This document shows, piece after piece, positions 61,783 through 64,000 of a stretch of DNA of 64,000 nucleotides. The translations under genes were made by a program, and so were the position numbers. This DNA is from Leguminivora glycinivorella (taxonomy: Eukaryota > Arthropoda > Insecta > Lepidoptera > Tortricidae), in NCBI RefSeq assembly GCF_023078275.1, contig NC_062975.1, positions 7,911,141 through 7,975,140 of the forward strand. The letters are read 5' to 3'. Below the pieces are notes generated by a model, which worked only from the letters and a program-made list of their open reading frames with translations, was not told where the DNA came from and made no database searches. Each line of letters begins with the position of its first letter. Position 1 is the stretch's first letter.

Positions 61783-62274
61783 CTGGTTCATAGAACAATA
61801 AGATTAGAATATGAGCCGTGAAAATACCTAAACAATTTAGTGATCCAATTAGATTGGCACTTAAGGATCATTTAAGAACCAACTATACAGCGTGTGGATT
61901 CCATATGGGCGAATAATGTACCCAGTTATAGTATCTGTTGGTACGAATCGTATAGGATAATCATTTTGTTTAAAAGTGTTATTAATAAAGAGTAATTAAT
62001 TTTGGAAATCTGGCCAAGCACCAATGTACACCATCAAATTAATTTGACATGACATGAACGTCATGTCGTAATGTCGTTTAGGTAGGTACGCTAATTGATG
62101 TGGACATAATACACTGCGTACTGAATTATTATGTATGAAAAAATATATCTCATCTATTAAAAAAAAAATCATGTGGTTGGGTTCCTTAGATCCGATACTA
62201 ATCGTCATTAAGATATTCGCCCGTATGGAATACACACGCTGTATAACCTAATCACAAAATTAAAATTTAGATTT
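61783..62274. other. intron upstream of exon 1, nothing firmly recognised
   Basis: agcgtgtggattccatatgg (61890) and cgtatggaatacacacgct (about 62222) are inverted. The interval 61885-62245 may therefore be a MITE. No exon that would supply the missing two bases of the first codon was found. Confidence 0.45.
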
Positions 62275-62460
62275 TCATGAAACATGGCTAAAAACACTCC
62301 CGACTAACTCAGTTTTCAAACAAAAAAAACTAAATATTAATCGGTTCATCCGTTCGGAAGCTACGATGCCACAGACAGACAACCACAGATAGACAGACAA
62401 ACAGACAGACAGACACGTCAAACTTATAACACCCCGTCGTTTTTGCGTCGCGGTTTAAAA
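62275..62460 (+). repeat. interspersed repeat, second copy
   Basis: Matches 1690-1866 with an added cagacagacagacaaacaga run and the same cgtcgtttttgcgtcg end. Confidence 0.65.
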
Positions 62461-63272
62461 ATATGACTACATTCCAGATTATTTTGCATGACAATCGCTT
62501 GGACCATAGGTACCTACAAATGTAGTGCGAAAGGCTTTTCCTTCATATCTTTCCCGAACCGTTCGCATTTAGAAAGAAAGAAATAGTACATTACATCAGA
62601 GGCCGGGAAAATGAGGATTTCCGGCCAAGTGGGTATATACCGGATAGGGATACGAGGCCGGGAATCCGTTTTCACGCCGAGGCATGTATAGTGCTTTTCT
62701 CAAACATACAATGAAATAAAAAAAATGCTCTAAAGGACAATATTTTATAAAAAAAAGTTACTTGGCAGGCCTAGGCCTAAAAAATAATATGAAATCCCTT
62801 TACAGTCCTCTCGAGTTGTTGCGCCCAAAAAGCGATACTTCCCAGCCCATTTTAAGGAACGTAAAGACAATATTTCATTGCATGTTTGAGAAAATACATT
62901 TATTACGACCAATTTACAACTCAAGGTACTTTTATATTCCGCTTGTACTAGAGTACATAAACATAAACACAACATGTAAATACATAATGTTTGATATAGT
63001 GGTCGCAAATTAAAGGACACCACACATTTGTCATGCTAGTTCAGATAGCGTTAGTACGTCTTGTACCTACTGAGACTGACTGAAATTGCATGACACGTTC
63101 GTTCTTTCCGTAAGAATACGAAGGAAATGCTTTTCGCACTACAGCTGTACCTAGACTTGCTCACCTTTGTTAGATTATGATGTCTACTTGTGTATTTATT
63201 TATATTTATTAATGTGCCAAATTCGAATTGCTTGCCTCAGAGACATGTTCTATTTACTCTATGTTATACTTA
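62461..63272. other. intron or upstream sequence, nothing recognised
   Basis: Non-coding. Overlapping frames on both strands at 62745-63023 show no domain. Confidence 0.4.
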
Positions 63273-63595
63273 TCCATACTAATATTATAAATGGGAAAGT
63301 GTGTGTGTCTGTTTGTTTGTCCGTCCGTCACGGCAAAACGGAGCGACGAATTGTCGCGATTTTTTAAGTGGAGATTAGTTGAAAGGATGGAGAGTGACAT
63401 AAGGGCCCATTTAGACGGTACGAGAACTCGCATACGAGTTTTATTACATTGCAGTATTTGATGGCTGTGCAAAATTGTATGCAATCTCAACAGCCCGCAA
63501 TGTAGCTAAAATCGCATGCGAGCTCGCATGCCGTCTAAATCAGGCTTAAGACTTTTTGTCTCTTTCTAACGCGAGCGAAGCCGCGGGCAAAATCT
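63273..63595 (+). mobile_element. Helitron-like element interrupted by a MITE
   Basis: tccatactaatattataaat to gccgcgggcaaaatctg. It is split inside the conserved gtgacataggctac...tttttgtc region by 63403-63548. Confidence 0.75.
63403..63548. mobile_element. MITE (catttagacgg family)
   Basis: agggcccatttagacggtac at the left and catgccgtctaaatcaggct at the right are inverted, as are gagaactcgcat / atgcgagctcgc just inside. Confidence 0.8.
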
Positions 63596-63627
63596 GTTTT
63601 ATTATAATCGCAAAACCATTTACGAGT

Positions 63628-63700
63628 ATTTAGCTTCAGTAGTTTCATGTGCTCTGCCTACCCCTCTATGGGATACAGGTGTGATTGTATGTATGAGTGT
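63628..63700 (+). repeat. retroposon with (GTAT)n tail, 3' end only
   Basis: cttcagtagtttcatgtgct, tctgcctacccctctatggg and caggtgtgattgtatgtatg. Confidence 0.65.
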
Positions 63701-63825
63701 CAAACCATTTAACAATGTCAATTGGATAATTTGGATACAACCTTATATGAAATTGGCGTAATTAAGTGACCTATGTGAACTTGGCGCCCGACATTGACGA
63801 ATTTTTTTATATTTTTTTTTCTGAT

Positions 63826-64000
63826 AGAGATTCGTTTGTAGTTGATTGTAGTTCAAAAGATTTCATTTGTAGTTGAACCCAAAAAAAGTTAGGGGGGTAA
63901 GAAAAATCGCAGCACCCCACTTTTGAAATCTTATATTTTTATTGTTGATTGTTGTTAATTATCGTTTGTAGTTGATTGTAGTTCTCGTTTTTTCATTTGT
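63826..64000 (+). repeat. repeat with tcgtttgtagttgattgtag units
   Basis: The word cgtttgtagttgattgtagtt occurs near 63833 and 63963, and tttcatttgtagttg between them. It continues past the window edge. Confidence 0.5.

Noticed and set aside
1..64000. CRISPR arrays, rRNA, phage or viral genes
   Set aside because: No regularly spaced identical repeats, no rRNA-like core and no viral structural or replication gene was seen; the short tandem repeats present are microsatellites, a minisatellite or transposon ends.

Overview
The window looks like lepidopteran (moth or butterfly) nuclear DNA. It is AT-rich with long introns. It is packed with tRNA-headed SINEs, short Helitron-like elements with a conserved CTAG terminus, mariners, RTE-type and Jockey-type LINE pieces, and many inverted-repeat MITEs. 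There are no bacterial operons, rRNA, CRISPR or viral genes.

One large host gene runs on the minus strand across almost the whole window. I rebuilt it by hand as 13 exons from 61,782 down to 3,032. Every junction is GT-AG and every reading phase agrees, giving about 913 codons in the window. It encodes a NACHT and WD-repeat protein of the NWD1/NWD2 type. The order is an N-terminal region (exons 1-3), a NACHT P-loop NTPase (exon 4), a winged-helix-like segment (exons 5-6), a helical linker (exons 7-9) and the start of a WD40 propeller (exons 10-13). Both ends are missing: upstream exons should lie above 64,000 and further WD exons below 1. A second, intronless gene on the same strand (7,936-8,616) is nested in the last complete intron. 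It encodes a thioredoxin-fold, nucleoredoxin-like protein without a CxxC active site.

The most unusual signal is in the host gene. Five of its 13 exons (2, 3, 7, 8 and 13) are each followed, on the downstream side only, by one or two decayed tandem partial copies. These copies keep donor-side exon sequence and intron flank but lack the acceptor side.

The introns hold the mobile DNA. At 44.6-51.0 kb is a large palindromic DNA element with arms of roughly 0.9 kb, into which a full-length RTE-like LINE with an intact 971-residue ORF has inserted (perfect 17-bp target duplication). At 33.0-34.2 kb is a mariner with intact inverted repeats and one nonsense codon; at 38.5-39.8 kb is a different mariner with one frameshift. 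Two copies of a hairpin element at 6.1-7.0 and 11.0-11.8 kb have arms identical within a copy but different between copies. Two inverted copies of an unclassified element lie at 15.1-16.7 and 36.0-37.3 kb. Elements are often nested: a MITE or foldback in a Helitron, a SINE in a LINE, a LINE in a SINE, and a retroposon in a MITE. One SINE tail lies immediately upstream of exon 12 and forms its splice-acceptor tract.
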